DNA of 64,000 nt, from positions 5,707,502-5,771,501 of the forward strand of contig NZ_CP070356.1 of the NCBI RefSeq assembly GCF_016919445.1, read 5' to 3'. The translations under genes and the position numbers were made by a program. The stretch comes from Pseudomonas sp. PDNC002. Lineage in GTDB: Bacteria > Pseudomonadota > Gammaproteobacteria > Pseudomonadales > Pseudomonadaceae. Shown piece after piece: positions 43,426-52,099 of this stretch; position 1 is the first letter of the stretch; each line of letters starts with the position of its first letter. Below the pieces are notes generated by a model, which searched no databases, was not told the origin of the DNA, and saw nothing but the letters and a program-made list of their open reading frames with translations.

Positions 43426-43454
43426 AAAACGCCCCGTGGGTAACGGGGCGTTTT
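43426..43454. terminator. Intrinsic terminator after the FKBP gene
   Basis: AAAACGCCCCGT, five-base loop, ACGGGGCGTTTT, 22 bp 3' (minus strand) of the FKBP stop; symmetric. Confidence 0.88.
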
Positions 43455-43475
43455 CTCTGGTACGAAGGTACTCAG

Positions 43476-44216
43476 TTACTTCTTCGGCTGCTCCGCCGGA
43501 GCTTCGGCAGCTTCAGGCTGGTTCTGGTCTTTGATGCCCAGCAGTTCCAGATCGAACACCAGTACCGAGTTGGCCGGAATGGTCGGGCTCGGGCTCTGGG
43601 CGCCGTAGGCCAGTTCGCTCGGGATGTAGAGCTTGATCTTCTCGCCAACGTGCATCAGTTGCAGGGCTTCGACCCAACCCGGGATCACGCCGCCGACCGG
43701 CAGGTCGATCGGGCTGCCACGCTGGATGGAGCTGTCGAAGACAGTACCATCGACCAGCTTGCCTTCGTAATGAACGGTGACTACGTCGGTAGCCTTGGGC
43801 TGCGGGCCGTCGGCTTTCTTCACGACTTCGTACTGCAGGCCGGACTTGGTGGTGATCACGCCGTCACGCTTGCCATTCTCGGCGAGGAACTTCTTGCCAG
43901 CGTCCAGCGCCTCGGCATTCTTCTTGGCGACCTGTTCTTCGGCACGCTTCTGCAGTGCGGTGAAGGCTTCGGTGAGCTCTTCGTCGGTCAGCTTCTGCTT
44001 CTTCTTGCCGACGGCGTCTTCGATACCCTGGGCGACGGCTTTGGAGTCCAGGTCATTCATGCCTTCCTGGGCCAGGCTCTTGCCCATGTTCAGGCCGATG
44101 CCATAGGAAGCTTTCTGCGCGGGAGTCTTGAGTTCCACTTCGGCGGCCTGTTTATCGCAGCCCGCGAGAACCAGGCCGACCAGCGCGATCGCTGCCGCCA
44201 ACCGATGTTGTTTCAT
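43476..44216 (-). CDS. FKBP-type peptidyl-prolyl isomerase lipoprotein
   Basis: 246 aa. A lipoprotein signal (MKQHRLAAAIALVGLVLAGC) with lipobox LAGC at residues 17-20 is followed by an FKBP N-terminal dimerisation domain rich in Lys/Glu helices (about 30-120). The FKBP catalytic domain (about 125-228) has VTVHYEGKLVDGTVFDSS, GWVEALQLMHVGEK and IPSELAYG. The C-terminus is Glu/Pro/Ala-rich. It is a periplasmic-facing FkpA/FklB/Mip-like foldase. The start at 44216 is set by the signal peptide. Confidence 0.93.
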   Translation of the reverse strand: MKQHRLAAAIALVGLVLAGCDKQAAEVELKTPAQKASYGIGLNMGKSLAQEGMNDLDSKAVAQGIEDAVGKKKQKLTDEELTEAFTALQKRAEEQVAKKNAEALDAGKKFLAENGKRDGVITTKSGLQYEVVKKADGPQPKATDVVTVHYEGKLVDGTVFDSSIQRGSPIDLPVGGVIPGWVEALQLMHVGEKIKLYIPSELAYGAQSPSPTIPANSVLVFDLELLGIKDQNQPEAAEAPAEQPKK

Positions 44217-44410
44217 GCTGAATCCTTGTCTTTGCGCCGTCATGGCTGATGTCGATGAAGCCGCGAGCTTATCAGGCGCTCGTGGCCAGTGGCTATGGGC
44301 AATAGGAACCACTGCCGGAGGATAAGTTCCCTGAGCAAAGTTATAGGAAAATTAACAAGATAAGTCGGAACACGACGTCACAGAAATCGCCACGAAAAAC
44401 GCGGACGCAA

Positions 44411-44448
44411 AGAAAAAGCCCCCAGGTATCGCTACCTGAGGGCTTTTC
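44411..44448 (-). terminator. Terminator of the tRNA transcript
   Basis: On the minus strand GCCCTCAGGTA pairs with TACCTGGGGGC, with TTTTTC after the stem. It is 7 bp beyond the tRNA-Asp CCA end. Confidence 0.85.
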
Positions 44449-44454
44449 GGAATG

Positions 44455-44531
44455 TGGCGCAGCGGACGGGACTCGAACCCGCGACCCCCGGCGTGACAGG
44501 CCGGTATTCTAACCGACTGAACTACCGCTGC
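44455..44531 (-). tRNA. tRNA-Asp (anticodon GTC)
   Basis: 77 nt including an encoded CCA (TGG on the plus strand at 44455-44457). The acceptor stem GCAGCGG pairs with CCGCTGC, the D-arm reads TAGTTCAGTCGG, the anticodon loop is CTGTCAC (GTC), and the T-arm has GGTTCGAGTCC. It is the second gene of a two-tRNA transcript. Confidence 0.96.
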
Positions 44532-44544
44532 GTCGGACCTCGAG

Positions 44545-44620
44545 TGGTGGGTGATGACGGGATCGAACCGCCGACCCTCTGCTTGTAAGGCAGATGCTCT
44601 CCCGGCTGAGCTAATCACCC
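44545..44620 (-). tRNA. tRNA-Val (anticodon TAC)
   Basis: 76 nt including encoded CCA. The acceptor GGGTGAT pairs with ATCACCC, the D-arm is TAGCTCAGCCGGGAGAGC, the anticodon loop is CTTACAA (TAC), and the T-arm has GGTTCGATCCC. It is first in the transcript, 13 bp before tRNA-Asp. Confidence 0.96.
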
Positions 44621-44640
44621 TTCGTCTCGAAGTGGGGCGC

Positions 44641-44669
44641 ATTCTACGGAGGACATTTGAACCTGGCAA
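44641..44669 (-). promoter_or_regulatory. Sigma-70 promoter of the tRNA-Val/tRNA-Asp transcript
   Basis: Minus strand: -35 TTGCCA, 17-bp spacer, -10 TAGAAT, then a GC-rich discriminator GCGCCCC typical of stringently controlled stable-RNA promoters. Confidence 0.8.
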
Positions 44670-44798
44670 CCCCTCCGATGAAAAAAATTTTCAGATGTTC
44701 CAAAGGCTTAGATGAAGAGGGCGAATGACGAAACGGGGTTGGCCTGGAGGGCGCCGATCGGAATAATGGGGGACTTTGTGTCCAGGAGTTCGCCCCTC

Positions 44799-45719
44799 AT
44801 GTGGTTCCGCAACCTGCTCGTATACCGCCTCACCCAGGATATGCAGATCGACGCCGATGCCCTGGAGAAGGCCCTGGCCAGTAAGCCGGCGCGCTCCTGC
44901 GCCAGCCAGGAACTGACTACCTACGGTTTCACCGCCCCCTTCGGCAAGGGCCCGGACGCGCCGCTGGTCCATGCCAGCGAAGGCTACTTCCTGGTCAGCG
45001 CGCGCAAGGAAGAGCGCATCCTCCCCGGTAGCGTCGTACGCGATGCGCTGAAGGAGAAGGTCGACGAGATCGAAGGCACGCAGATGCGCAAGGTCTATAA
45101 GAAGGAACGCGACCAGCTCAAGGACGAGATCGTCCAGACCCTGCTGCCGCGCGCCTTCATCCGCCGCTCGGTGACCTTCGCCGCCATCGCACCGAGCCTC
45201 GGCCTGATCCTGGTCGACTCCTCCAGCGCGAAGAAGGCTGAGGACCTGCTCTCTACCCTGCGTGAAGCTCTGGGCTCGCTGCCGGTTCGCCCGCTGACCG
45301 TAAAGGTCGCGCCGACCGCCACCCTGACCGAATGGGTGAAGACCCAGGAAGCCGCCGGCGACTTCTTCGTCCTCGACGAATGCGAGCTGCGCGACACCCA
45401 CGAAGACGGCGGCGTGGTGCGCTGCAAGCGCCAGGACCTGACCAGCGAGGAAATCCAGCTGCACCTGACCTCCGGCAAGCTGGTCACCCAGCTCTCCCTG
45501 GCCTGGTCGGACAAGCTGTCCTTCATCCTCGACGACAAGGTGACGATCAAACGCCTGCGCTTCGAGGATCTGCTGCAGGAGAAGGCCGAGCAGGATGGCG
45601 GCGAAGACGCCCTCGGCCAGCTCGATGCCAGCTTCACCCTGATGATGCTGACCTTTGCCGAGTTCATCCCGGCTCTGATCGAGGCACTCGGCGGCGAGGC
45701 GATTCCGGAAGGTATCTGA
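44799..45719 (+). CDS. rdgC: Recombination-associated protein RdgC
   Basis: 306 aa. It begins [26 protein letters not shown] and continues with [18 protein letters not shown], the standard RdgC N-terminus; family length is about 300. RdgC forms a ring around duplex DNA and restrains RecA. The start at 44799 matches the family and has an AGGAG site; a frame beginning at 44712 was rejected. A GC-rich hairpin without T-run (45730-45751) follows the stop. Confidence 0.96.
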   Translation: MWFRNLLVYRLTQDMQIDADALEKALASKPARSCASQELTTYGFTAPFGKGPDAPLVHASEGYFLVSARKEERILPGSVVRDALKEKVDEIEGTQMRKVYKKERDQLKDEIVQTLLPRAFIRRSVTFAAIAPSLGLILVDSSSAKKAEDLLSTLREALGSLPVRPLTVKVAPTATLTEWVKTQEAAGDFFVLDECELRDTHEDGGVVRCKRQDLTSEEIQLHLTSGKLVTQLSLAWSDKLSFILDDKVTIKRLRFEDLLQEKAEQDGGEDALGQLDASFTLMMLTFAEFIPALIEALGGEAIPEGI

Positions 45720-45792
45720 CGCCCCGACCGGCGCCGCGTCCGCGCGGCGCCTGTCACTCTACAAAGGCCCCCACTCATAAGAAGGATGGCCC

Positions 45793-46749
45793 ATGCGTGC
45801 TCTCATCCTGCTCAGCCGCTTCATGGGCAACACCTTCGCCCTCTGGGTGCTGCTCTTCGCCATCCTGGCATTCTTCGTCCCCTCCCTTTTCACTCCGCTC
45901 ACCGTCGCCATCGTGCCCATGCTCGGCGTGGTGATGTTCGGCATGGGCCTGACGCTCAAGGTCGAAGACTTCGCCGAAGTCGCCCGGCATCCCTGGCGCG
46001 TTGCCCTCGGCGTAGTTGCGCATTTCGTCATCATGCCGGGCATGGCCTGGTTGCTCTGCCAACTGATGCACTTGCCACCGGAGATCGCCGTAGGCGTGAT
46101 CCTGGTCGGCTGTTGCCCCAGCGGCACCGCGTCCAACGTGATGACCTGGCTGTCGCGCGGTGACCTCGCACTGTCGGTGGCCATCGCGGGCGTCACCACC
46201 CTCCTCGCCCCACTGCTGACCCCAGCACTGATCTGGCTGCTGGCTTCGGCCTGGCTACCGGTGTCCTTCGGGGCGCTGTTCTGGTCAATCCTGCAGGTCG
46301 TGGTCGTTCCCATCGTCCTGGGCATCGTCGCTCAGCGTCTGCTTGGCGCACGGGTGCGCCACGTGGTGGATGTGCTGCCGCTGGTCTCGGTGGTTTCGAT
46401 CGTGATCATCGTCGCCGCCGTCGTCGCGGCCAGTCAGGCGAAAATCGCCGAATCCGGCCTGCTGATCCTGGCGGTGGTGATCCTGCACAACGGCTTCGGT
46501 TTCCTGCTCGGCTACTTCACCGCCAAGGTCTTCGGGTTGCCGCTGGCGCAGCGCAAGTCGCTGGCCCTGGAAGTCGGCATGCAGAACTCCGGCCTCGGCG
46601 CCGCCCTGGCCAGCGCACACTTCTCGCCGCTGGCGGCAGTGCCCAGCGCGCTGTTCAGCGTCTGGCACAACATTTCCGGCGCCACGCTTTCCACCTGGTT
46701 CCGCCGCATGACCGACGAGCCATCCGTCCAGAAAGAAGTCCCGCAATAG
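45793..46749 (+). CDS. Bile acid:sodium symporter (BASS) family transporter
   Basis: 318 aa with about nine or ten helices. BASS/SBF signatures are GMGLTLKVEDF, VGCCPSGTASNVMTWLSRGDLALSV and EVGMQNSGLGAALASAHF. Related bacterial proteins carry organic anions such as pantoate or sulfur-containing carboxylates; the substrate here is unknown. It lies 73 bp after rdgC. A GC hairpin at 46762-46780 after the stop is a weak terminator because it lacks a T-run. Confidence 0.9.
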   Translation: MRALILLSRFMGNTFALWVLLFAILAFFVPSLFTPLTVAIVPMLGVVMFGMGLTLKVEDFAEVARHPWRVALGVVAHFVIMPGMAWLLCQLMHLPPEIAVGVILVGCCPSGTASNVMTWLSRGDLALSVAIAGVTTLLAPLLTPALIWLLASAWLPVSFGALFWSILQVVVVPIVLGIVAQRLLGARVRHVVDVLPLVSVVSIVIIVAAVVAASQAKIAESGLLILAVVILHNGFGFLLGYFTAKVFGLPLAQRKSLALEVGMQNSGLGAALASAHFSPLAAVPSALFSVWHNISGATLSTWFRRMTDEPSVQKEVPQ

Positions 46750-46808
46750 AACGAAGATCCGGCGCCGGGTTGCCCGGCGCGCTGGATTTGTGCAAAATAA
46801 TGCACATT

Positions 46809-46855
46809 GTGAGGACGACCTCACCACCTTCCGGTGCTCCAGCGGGGACGGCCCT
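46809..46855 (+). ncRNA. Guanidine-II (mini-ykkC) riboswitch
   Basis: Two small hairpins with ACGR tetraloops. P1 is GTGAGG-ACGA-CCTCAC (46809-46824), a perfect 6-bp stem. P2 is GGGG-ACGG-CCCT (46844-46855). The pair 24 bases apart, upstream of a SugE/Gdx-type SMR gene, is the established guanidine-II architecture. The P2 3' strand CCCTCCA can also pair with the ribosome-site region TGGAGAG at 46875-46881, giving a translation switch. P2 is shorter than ideal. Confidence 0.85.
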
Positions 46856-46884
46856 CCATCCTCATCAACCGTCTGGAGAGCTCC

Positions 46885-47199
46885 ATGTCCTGGTTCATTC
46901 TGTTCGTCGCCGGCCTGTTCGAAGTGGGCTGGGCCGTCGGCCTGAAATACACCGAAGGTTTCACCCGCCCGATACCGACCATTCTCACCGTGCTGGCGAT
47001 CATCACCAGCATGGGATTGCTGGGCCTGGCCATGAGGAATCTGCCGCTGGGCACCGCCTACGCCATCTGGACCGGCGTCGGCGCCGTTGGCACCGTCATC
47101 GTCGGTATCGTGCTGTTCGGCGAGTCCATGGCGCCGGTACGCCTGCTCAGCGTTGCGCTGATCCTGTGCGGACTGGTCGGACTGAAAATGAGCCACTGA
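46885..47199 (+). CDS. gdx: SMR-family guanidinium exporter Gdx (SugE)
   Basis: 104 aa with four membrane helices. [28 protein letters not shown] has the conserved membrane Glu (residue 13) and the GLKYTEGF signature of the SugE/Gdx branch rather than QacE/Emr[26 protein letters not shown] is typical. Gdx exports guanidinium in exchange for protons. The guanidine-II riboswitch immediately upstream supports this role independently. Confidence 0.94.
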   Translation: MSWFILFVAGLFEVGWAVGLKYTEGFTRPIPTILTVLAIITSMGLLGLAMRNLPLGTAYAIWTGVGAVGTVIVGIVLFGESMAPVRLLSVALILCGLVGLKMSH

Positions 47200-47403
47200 C
47201 GCTGTATCGGTTCTCGATACGGGCGGGCTGTCGCTTTCCCTAAAATTTGTCGGTATGCTGCGGGCCACTGTGTTTGCTTGGGTCACTGTGGCTCGTGACC
47301 TGGTGGGGCCATTCCCCATCACCCGGCTTCGACTGCACCTTGCAACTCAGGACGAGCGCGGACTTTCCGCACAACAATCTTCAATTGTTCAAGGTGTATT
47401 TCC

Positions 47404-47613
47404 ATGTCGAATCGTCAGACCGGCACCGTCAAGTGGTTCAACGACGCCAAGGGCTTCGGCTTCATCACTCCGGAAAGCGGCAACGATGTCTTCGTACATT
47501 TCCGCTCCATCCAGGGCACTGGCTTCAAGTCGCTGCAGGAAGGCCAGAAGGTCTCCTTCATCGTTGTTGAAGGCCAGAAAGGCCTGCAGGCTGACGAAGT
47601 TCAGGTCATCTGA
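47404..47613 (+). CDS. capB: Cold-shock protein CapB (CspA family)
   Basis: 69 aa single cold-shock domain. RNP1 KGFGFI and RNP2 VFVHF are present in [24 protein letters not shown]. It is an RNA chaperone. A long leader is likely: a TATGCT -10-like hexamer at 47254-47259 would give about 138 nt of 5' UTR, as is usual for cold-shock mRNAs. It is followed by a strong terminator. Confidence 0.95.
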   Translation: MSNRQTGTVKWFNDAKGFGFITPESGNDVFVHFRSIQGTGFKSLQEGQKVSFIVVEGQKGLQADEVQVI

Positions 47614-47628
47614 ACCACGCCAGACTCC

Positions 47629-47664
47629 AAGAAAAAGCCCCGGCATTGCCGGGGCTTTTTCTTT
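47629..47664. terminator. Bidirectional intrinsic terminator
   Basis: AAGAAAAAGCCCCGGC, loop ATT, GCCGGGGCTTTTTCTT: a 16-bp stem between capB and the convergent MFS-PlsC gene. Confidence 0.94.
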
Positions 47665-47677
47665 GCAGCGCGGAAAC

Positions 47678-49552
47678 TCAGCGGGCCGCACCGCGCAAGG
47701 CAGCGACCTGCTCCTGCAGTAGCAGGCGCTTGGCCTCTTCCGGCGCGACCGGCTGGCCCGCCACCAGGCAGACCCGCGACCACAGCCGACGGAAGAAGCC
47801 CTTCTGCGGATCGCGGCTGAAGAAGCTGCCCCACAGCCCCTGCAACGCCATCGGGATCACCGGCACCGGCGTTTCCTCGATGATCCGCTCCACGCCGCCG
47901 CGGAACTCGTTCATCTCTCCGTCCAGGGTCAGCATGCCCTCGGGGAAGATGCACACCACCTCTCCTTCGCGCAGGTACTCGGCGACCTTGGCGAACGCCT
48001 TTTCGTAGGTCGCGGCATCCTCATTGCGCCCGGCGATCGGCACGGCGCCTGCAGTACGGAAGATGAAGTTGAGCACCGGGATTCGGAAGATCTTGTAGTA
48101 CATGACGAAGCGCACCGGACGCCGCACGGAACCGGCGATCAGCAGCGCATCGACGAAGGACACGTGGTTGCACACCAGCACCGCCGGGCCTTCGTCGGGG
48201 ATGGCGTCGAGGTTGCGGTGGTCGACCCGGTACATCGAGTGGGTCAGCAGCCAGACCAGGAAGCGCATGGTGAACTCGGGCACGATCTTGAAGATGTACA
48301 CGTTCACCGCGACGTTCATCAGCGACAGCACGAGGAACAGCTCGGGGATCGTCAGCTTCGCCACCGACAGCAGCAGGATCGAGACGATCGCCGCCACCAC
48401 CATGAACAGCGCATTGAGGATGTTGTTCGCCGCGATCACCCGGGCGCGCTTGTCTTCCTCGGTGCGCGCCTGTATCAGCGCGTACAGCGGCACGATGTAG
48501 AAGCCGCCGAAGATGCCGATGCCGAGGATGTCCGCCAGCACCGCCCAGGACTGCGAATGCTCCAGCACCGCCAGCCAGTTGTACGGCTGCTCACCTTGCG
48601 GGAAGCCGCCCGAATGCCACCACAGGAGGATGCCGAACAGGCTCAGGCCGATGGAGCCGAAGGGTACCAGGCCGATCTCCACTTTCTTGCCGGAGAGCTT
48701 TTCGCAAAGCATCGAGCCCAGCGCGATGCCCACCGAGAAGACGGTGAGGATCAGCGTCACCACGCTTTCGTCGCCGTGCAGCAACTCCTTGGCATAGGTC
48801 GGGATCTGCGTCAGGTAGACCGCGCCGAGGAACCAGAACCACGAGTTGCCCACCAGCGAACGCGACACCGCCGGGCGCTGGCGCAGGCCGAGCAGGAGAA
48901 TGCTCCAGGACTGGCGGAAGATGTTCCAGTCGACCTTCAGCTCCGGCAGAGCGGCCGCAGCGCGAGGAATGCTGCGGCTGGCGAGGTAGCCACAGGTCGC
49001 CACCAGCACCACGGCGATACCTACGCCGGCAGCGTAATCCTGCCGCGACATCAGCACGCCCGCGCCGATGGTGCCGCAGAGGATGGCGAGGAAGGTGCCC
49101 ATCTCCACCAGCGCGTTACCGCCCACCAATTCGTCCTCGCGCAGGTGCTGCGGCAGGATCGAATACTTCACCGGGCCGAATAGCGCCGAGTGCGTGCCCA
49201 TGGCGAACAGCGCAAGGAACAACAGCGGCAGGCTGCCGAACACGAAACCGGTGGCGCCAACCGCCATGATCACGATCTCGGCCAGTTTCAGCGCCCGCAT
49301 GAGCGCGTCCTTGTTGTACTTCTCGCCGAACTGTCCGCCCAGGGCGGAGAACAGGAAGAACGGCAGGATGAACAGCAGCGCGCAGAGGTTGACCAGCAGG
49401 TTGCGGTCACCGCCGACGGTGAGGTGGTAGAGGATCGCCAGGATCAGTGATTGCTTGAAGATGTTGTCGTTGAAGGCACCCAGCAGCTGGGTGATGAAGA
49501 ACGGCAGGAATCGCTTGGTGCCCAGCAGGGCGAATTGCGAGTGTTGAGACAT
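47678..49552 (-). CDS. MFS lysophospholipid transporter fused to PlsC-type acyltransferase
   Basis: 624 aa. The N-terminal 420 residues form an LplT-like major facilitator transporter with about 12 helices (FFITQLLGAFNDNIFKQSL, LGGQFGEKYNKDALMRALKLAEI). The C-terminal 190 residues are a PlsC acyltransferase with NHVSFVDALL (H-X4-D) and FPEGMLTLDG. The fusion matches flipping of lysophospholipid to the cytoplasmic leaflet with re-acylation. The start MSQHSQFALLGTKRFLPFF is the family N-terminus. Related E. coli LplT and Aas split the functions differently. Confidence 0.93.
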   Translation of the reverse strand: MSQHSQFALLGTKRFLPFFITQLLGAFNDNIFKQSLILAILYHLTVGGDRNLLVNLCALLFILPFFLFSALGGQFGEKYNKDALMRALKLAEIVIMAVGATGFVFGSLPLLFLALFAMGTHSALFGPVKYSILPQHLREDELVGGNALVEMGTFLAILCGTIGAGVLMSRQDYAAGVGIAVVLVATCGYLASRSIPRAAAALPELKVDWNIFRQSWSILLLGLRQRPAVSRSLVGNSWFWFLGAVYLTQIPTYAKELLHGDESVVTLILTVFSVGIALGSMLCEKLSGKKVEIGLVPFGSIGLSLFGILLWWHSGGFPQGEQPYNWLAVLEHSQSWAVLADILGIGIFGGFYIVPLYALIQARTEEDKRARVIAANNILNALFMVVAAIVSILLLSVAKLTIPELFLVLSLMNVAVNVYIFKIVPEFTMRFLVWLLTHSMYRVDHRNLDAIPDEGPAVLVCNHVSFVDALLIAGSVRRPVRFVMYYKIFRIPVLNFIFRTAGAVPIAGRNEDAATYEKAFAKVAEYLREGEVVCIFPEGMLTLDGEMNEFRGGVERIIEETPVPVIPMALQGLWGSFFSRDPQKGFFRRLWSRVCLVAGQPVAPEEAKRLLLQEQVAALRGAAR

Positions 49553-49673
49553 CGTCCTTGTATACCTGCGTAGCGGCCTTGAGCCGGAATGACAGCACGG
49601 ATATGACGGCAACTGCGTGAAGAAAAGCCACATTTTCCGCACAATTCCATTCCTGCGGCGAAATCCCGGCAGG

Positions 49674-49703
49674 AAAAAGCCCGTCACGCTGGACGGGCTT
49701 TTT
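49674..49703 (-). terminator. Intrinsic terminator after the TonB receptor gene
   Basis: AAAAAGCCCGTC, six-base loop, GACGGGCTTTTT, 19 bp 3' of the receptor stop on the minus strand. Confidence 0.9.
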
Positions 49704-49721
49704 CGTTACAGCGGGACGCGG

Positions 49722-51893
49722 TCAGAAGCCGACGCTGCCCTGCACGTAGAAGGTGCGCGGCTCGCCCAGGTAGATACCGGCGTTGTTGTCGCTGGAGCGG
49801 GTGTAGTTCATCTGGTCGAAGATATTCTTCACCCCGGCGGCGACTTTCAGGTTCGACGCCTGCGGACCGAAGTCGTAACCCACCCGGGCGTTCCACAACA
49901 CGTAGCCGGGGATGTCGCCATACTGGCCGTCGGCGGTCGGTTCGGTGATGTAGTTGTCGGTGAAGCTGCCATTGGCGTTGGTGGTCGGGCCGGGCGCGCG
50001 TTGCTTCGACTGGGCGAAACCGTCGACGTTGTAGGTCCAGCGGTCGTGCTCGTAGCGCAGGCCGATGGTTGCCACCTGGCGCGAATAGAGCGGCAGGTCG
50101 CGGCCCTTGAAGCCGGGGATGTCGCCTTCGTAGGTGGCGCGGGTGTAGGTCAGCGTGCCATAGGCGGTCAGGCCGGCAAGCACCGGGTCAAGCGCGGCCA
50201 TGTCGTAGTGCGCCGAAGTCTCGATGCCCTGGTGCTTGGTGGCGCCCAGGTTGGTCCAGCCCACGTCGTTGCTGATGTACTGCAGCTCGTCGTCGAAGTC
50301 GATGTAGAACAGCGTGACTTCGCCACCCCAGGTGCCGTTGTCGTAGCGCGTGCCCACTTCGTAGGTCTTCGCCTTCTCCGGCTGCAGGCCGCTGGCGGTG
50401 TCGTTGCCACTGCCGCCCTGGCCAAGCTGGAAGTACTGCAGGCTGCCGAAGGAAGTCTCGTAGTTGGCGAACAGCTTCCACGCGTCAGACAGGTGATACA
50501 TCACCGCCAGCGCCGGCAGCGGCTCGTTGTAGTCCTTGCTGCGGTTCTTCTCCTGGACCGGCTTGCCCTTGTTGTCGATCACAGGGCGCTCATGCCAGTC
50601 GGTGGAGATGCGTTCGAAACGGATGCCCGGGGTGACGGTCCAGTTACCCACGTCGATCTTGTCGTCGAGGTAGATGGAGTTCGCCTCGGTGCCGCCGGTG
50701 CGGTCCTGGTAGGTGTGGCCGTCTGCGCCCGGAGTCGGCAGCGTCGTCGGGACATTGTTGACCAGAGCGACCTGGCTGGCGCGCTCGTGCATCGCTTCCT
50801 TCAGGTAGCGGTAGCCAATGCTGGCTTCCTGGGTGGTCGGGCCGACCATGAAGATCTTCGACACGCGCGGCTCGATGCCGAAGGTGTGGTAGTCACGCGG
50901 ATAGGACGCCAGGGTCTTGAGATCGCGGTTGGCGATGTTGCTGCCGCGGAAGCTGTCGCTGTAGTAGGTCAGCACTTCGACCTGGGTAAGGTCGTCGATC
51001 TGCCGCTTGTACTTGAACGAGACGTCCTTGCGGCGGCCGGTGAAATTGTCGTAATCGCGCACCGACTGGTACGGGTCCTTGTCGAACTGCGCCTGGGTCA
51101 GGCCGCCGGGCATGTCGGCGCTGCCATCGTAGTAATGGAAGTTGGCGGAGAACTCGTCGACGTCGGTGGGCGCCCAGTGGGTCTTGAACATCACGTCGTC
51201 GATGTCGGTGGCATCGTTGCTGTCGCGGTAGCCCGCGCCCTTCACGCCCGAGTACAGCAGCGCGGCGCCCATGCCGTTATCGGCGGTGCCGCCGAGGAAG
51301 GCGTTGTAGAGCTTCTTCCAGCCACCGTGGGAAGCGGTTTCCACGGTGCTGCCGACGTCGCCGGAGAATTCCTTGGGAATTGCGCGGGTGACGAAGTTGA
51401 TCACCCCGCCGACGTTCTGCGGGCCATAGCGCACGGAGCCGGCGCCACGCACGACGTCGACGCTGTCGAGGTTGCCCACCGACAGCGGGAACATCGACAG
51501 CTGCGGCTGACCGTAGGGCGCCACGGCGGCCGGGACGCCGTCGATGAGCACGGTGGAGCGCGGCGACAGGCGCGAGGTCAGGCCACGCACGCCGACGTTG
51601 AGGGAAACATCGCTGCCGCCGGTGCCGTTGTTGTCCTGCACCTGCACGCCGGGAATGCCGCGCAGCACGTCGCGCACGTTCTGCGCGCCCTCTTCGATCA
51701 TCTGCTCGCGACGCACCACGGTGCGCGCGCCGGGGTGGTTCTGCACCACCTGCTGGTCGGCCTCGCCGAGCCAATCACCGACGACGGTGACGGTCTCCAG
51801 CTCCTTGGTGTCTTCTTCGGCCTGCGCCGGCAGCAGCGGCGTGGCCAGGGCAACGGCGATCGCCAGACGCGACCACGAACGAACGTGCGACAT
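49722..51893 (-). CDS. TonB-dependent outer-membrane receptor
   Basis: 723 aa. A signal peptide (MSHVRSWSRLAIAVALATPLLPAQA) is followed by a plug domain beginning with ETVTVVGDWLGE and containing NVRDVLRGIPGVQVQDNNGTGG and VDVVRGAGSVRYGPQNVGGVINFVTR. A 22-strand barrel ends in the canonical aromatic TFYVQGSVGF. No N-terminal signalling domain is present, so it is a plain transducerless receptor. It resembles FecA/ferrichrome-citrate type receptors; the ligand is unknown. It is encoded 206 bp after a co-oriented AraC gene, with a set of short direct repeats in its promoter region. Confidence 0.93.
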   Translation of the reverse strand: MSHVRSWSRLAIAVALATPLLPAQAEEDTKELETVTVVGDWLGEADQQVVQNHPGARTVVRREQMIEEGAQNVRDVLRGIPGVQVQDNNGTGGSDVSLNVGVRGLTSRLSPRSTVLIDGVPAAVAPYGQPQLSMFPLSVGNLDSVDVVRGAGSVRYGPQNVGGVINFVTRAIPKEFSGDVGSTVETASHGGWKKLYNAFLGGTADNGMGAALLYSGVKGAGYRDSNDATDIDDVMFKTHWAPTDVDEFSANFHYYDGSADMPGGLTQAQFDKDPYQSVRDYDNFTGRRKDVSFKYKRQIDDLTQVEVLTYYSDSFRGSNIANRDLKTLASYPRDYHTFGIEPRVSKIFMVGPTTQEASIGYRYLKEAMHERASQVALVNNVPTTLPTPGADGHTYQDRTGGTEANSIYLDDKIDVGNWTVTPGIRFERISTDWHERPVIDNKGKPVQEKNRSKDYNEPLPALAVMYHLSDAWKLFANYETSFGSLQYFQLGQGGSGNDTASGLQPEKAKTYEVGTRYDNGTWGGEVTLFYIDFDDELQYISNDVGWTNLGATKHQGIETSAHYDMAALDPVLAGLTAYGTLTYTRATYEGDIPGFKGRDLPLYSRQVATIGLRYEHDRWTYNVDGFAQSKQRAPGPTTNANGSFTDNYITEPTADGQYGDIPGYVLWNARVGYDFGPQASNLKVAAGVKNIFDQMNYTRSSDNNAGIYLGEPRTFYVQGSVGF

Positions 51894-51944
51894 GCTTCCC
51901 CCTCCCCGGGTACTTCGTGAAGGGGCGGCAAATTAAAACCGAAT

Positions 51945-51976
51945 GTAAATTTTGTAAATGCAAATATATCGCAAAT
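51945..51976. promoter_or_regulatory. Cluster of four G(T/C)AAAT direct repeats upstream of the TonB receptor
   Basis: GTAAAT at 51945 and 51954, GCAAAT at 51960 and 51971, in a strongly AT-rich patch 52-83 bp upstream of the receptor start. Directly repeated short motifs suit an AraC-type activator such as the adjacent gene's product. Confidence 0.4.
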
Positions 51977-52099
51977 GAAAAAATATTCCGATTGACTCGG
52001 ATTCTCTTTTCGGCGTATCGAACGAGCGCTCAGCGCCGTTGCTTCAAGAGGGCAACAGCCCCTCAAGGGCGCGCTTTTTCAGAAGAACGAAGCGAAAAT

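Noticed and set aside
43299..44249. Plus-strand frame running from the gap into the FKBP gene
   Set aside because: Most of it is antisense to the FKBP lipoprotein; the part in the gap has no ribosome site or domain.
49617..51920. 767-codon plus-strand frame opposite the TonB receptor
   Set aside because: Antisense shadow; repetitive V/G/A/H composition and no recognisable domain.
51941..52000. Fur box in the TonB receptor promoter
   Set aside because: The AT-rich patch has direct repeats rather than the inverted GATAAT/ATTATC arrangement; no 19-mer gave a convincing match by eye.
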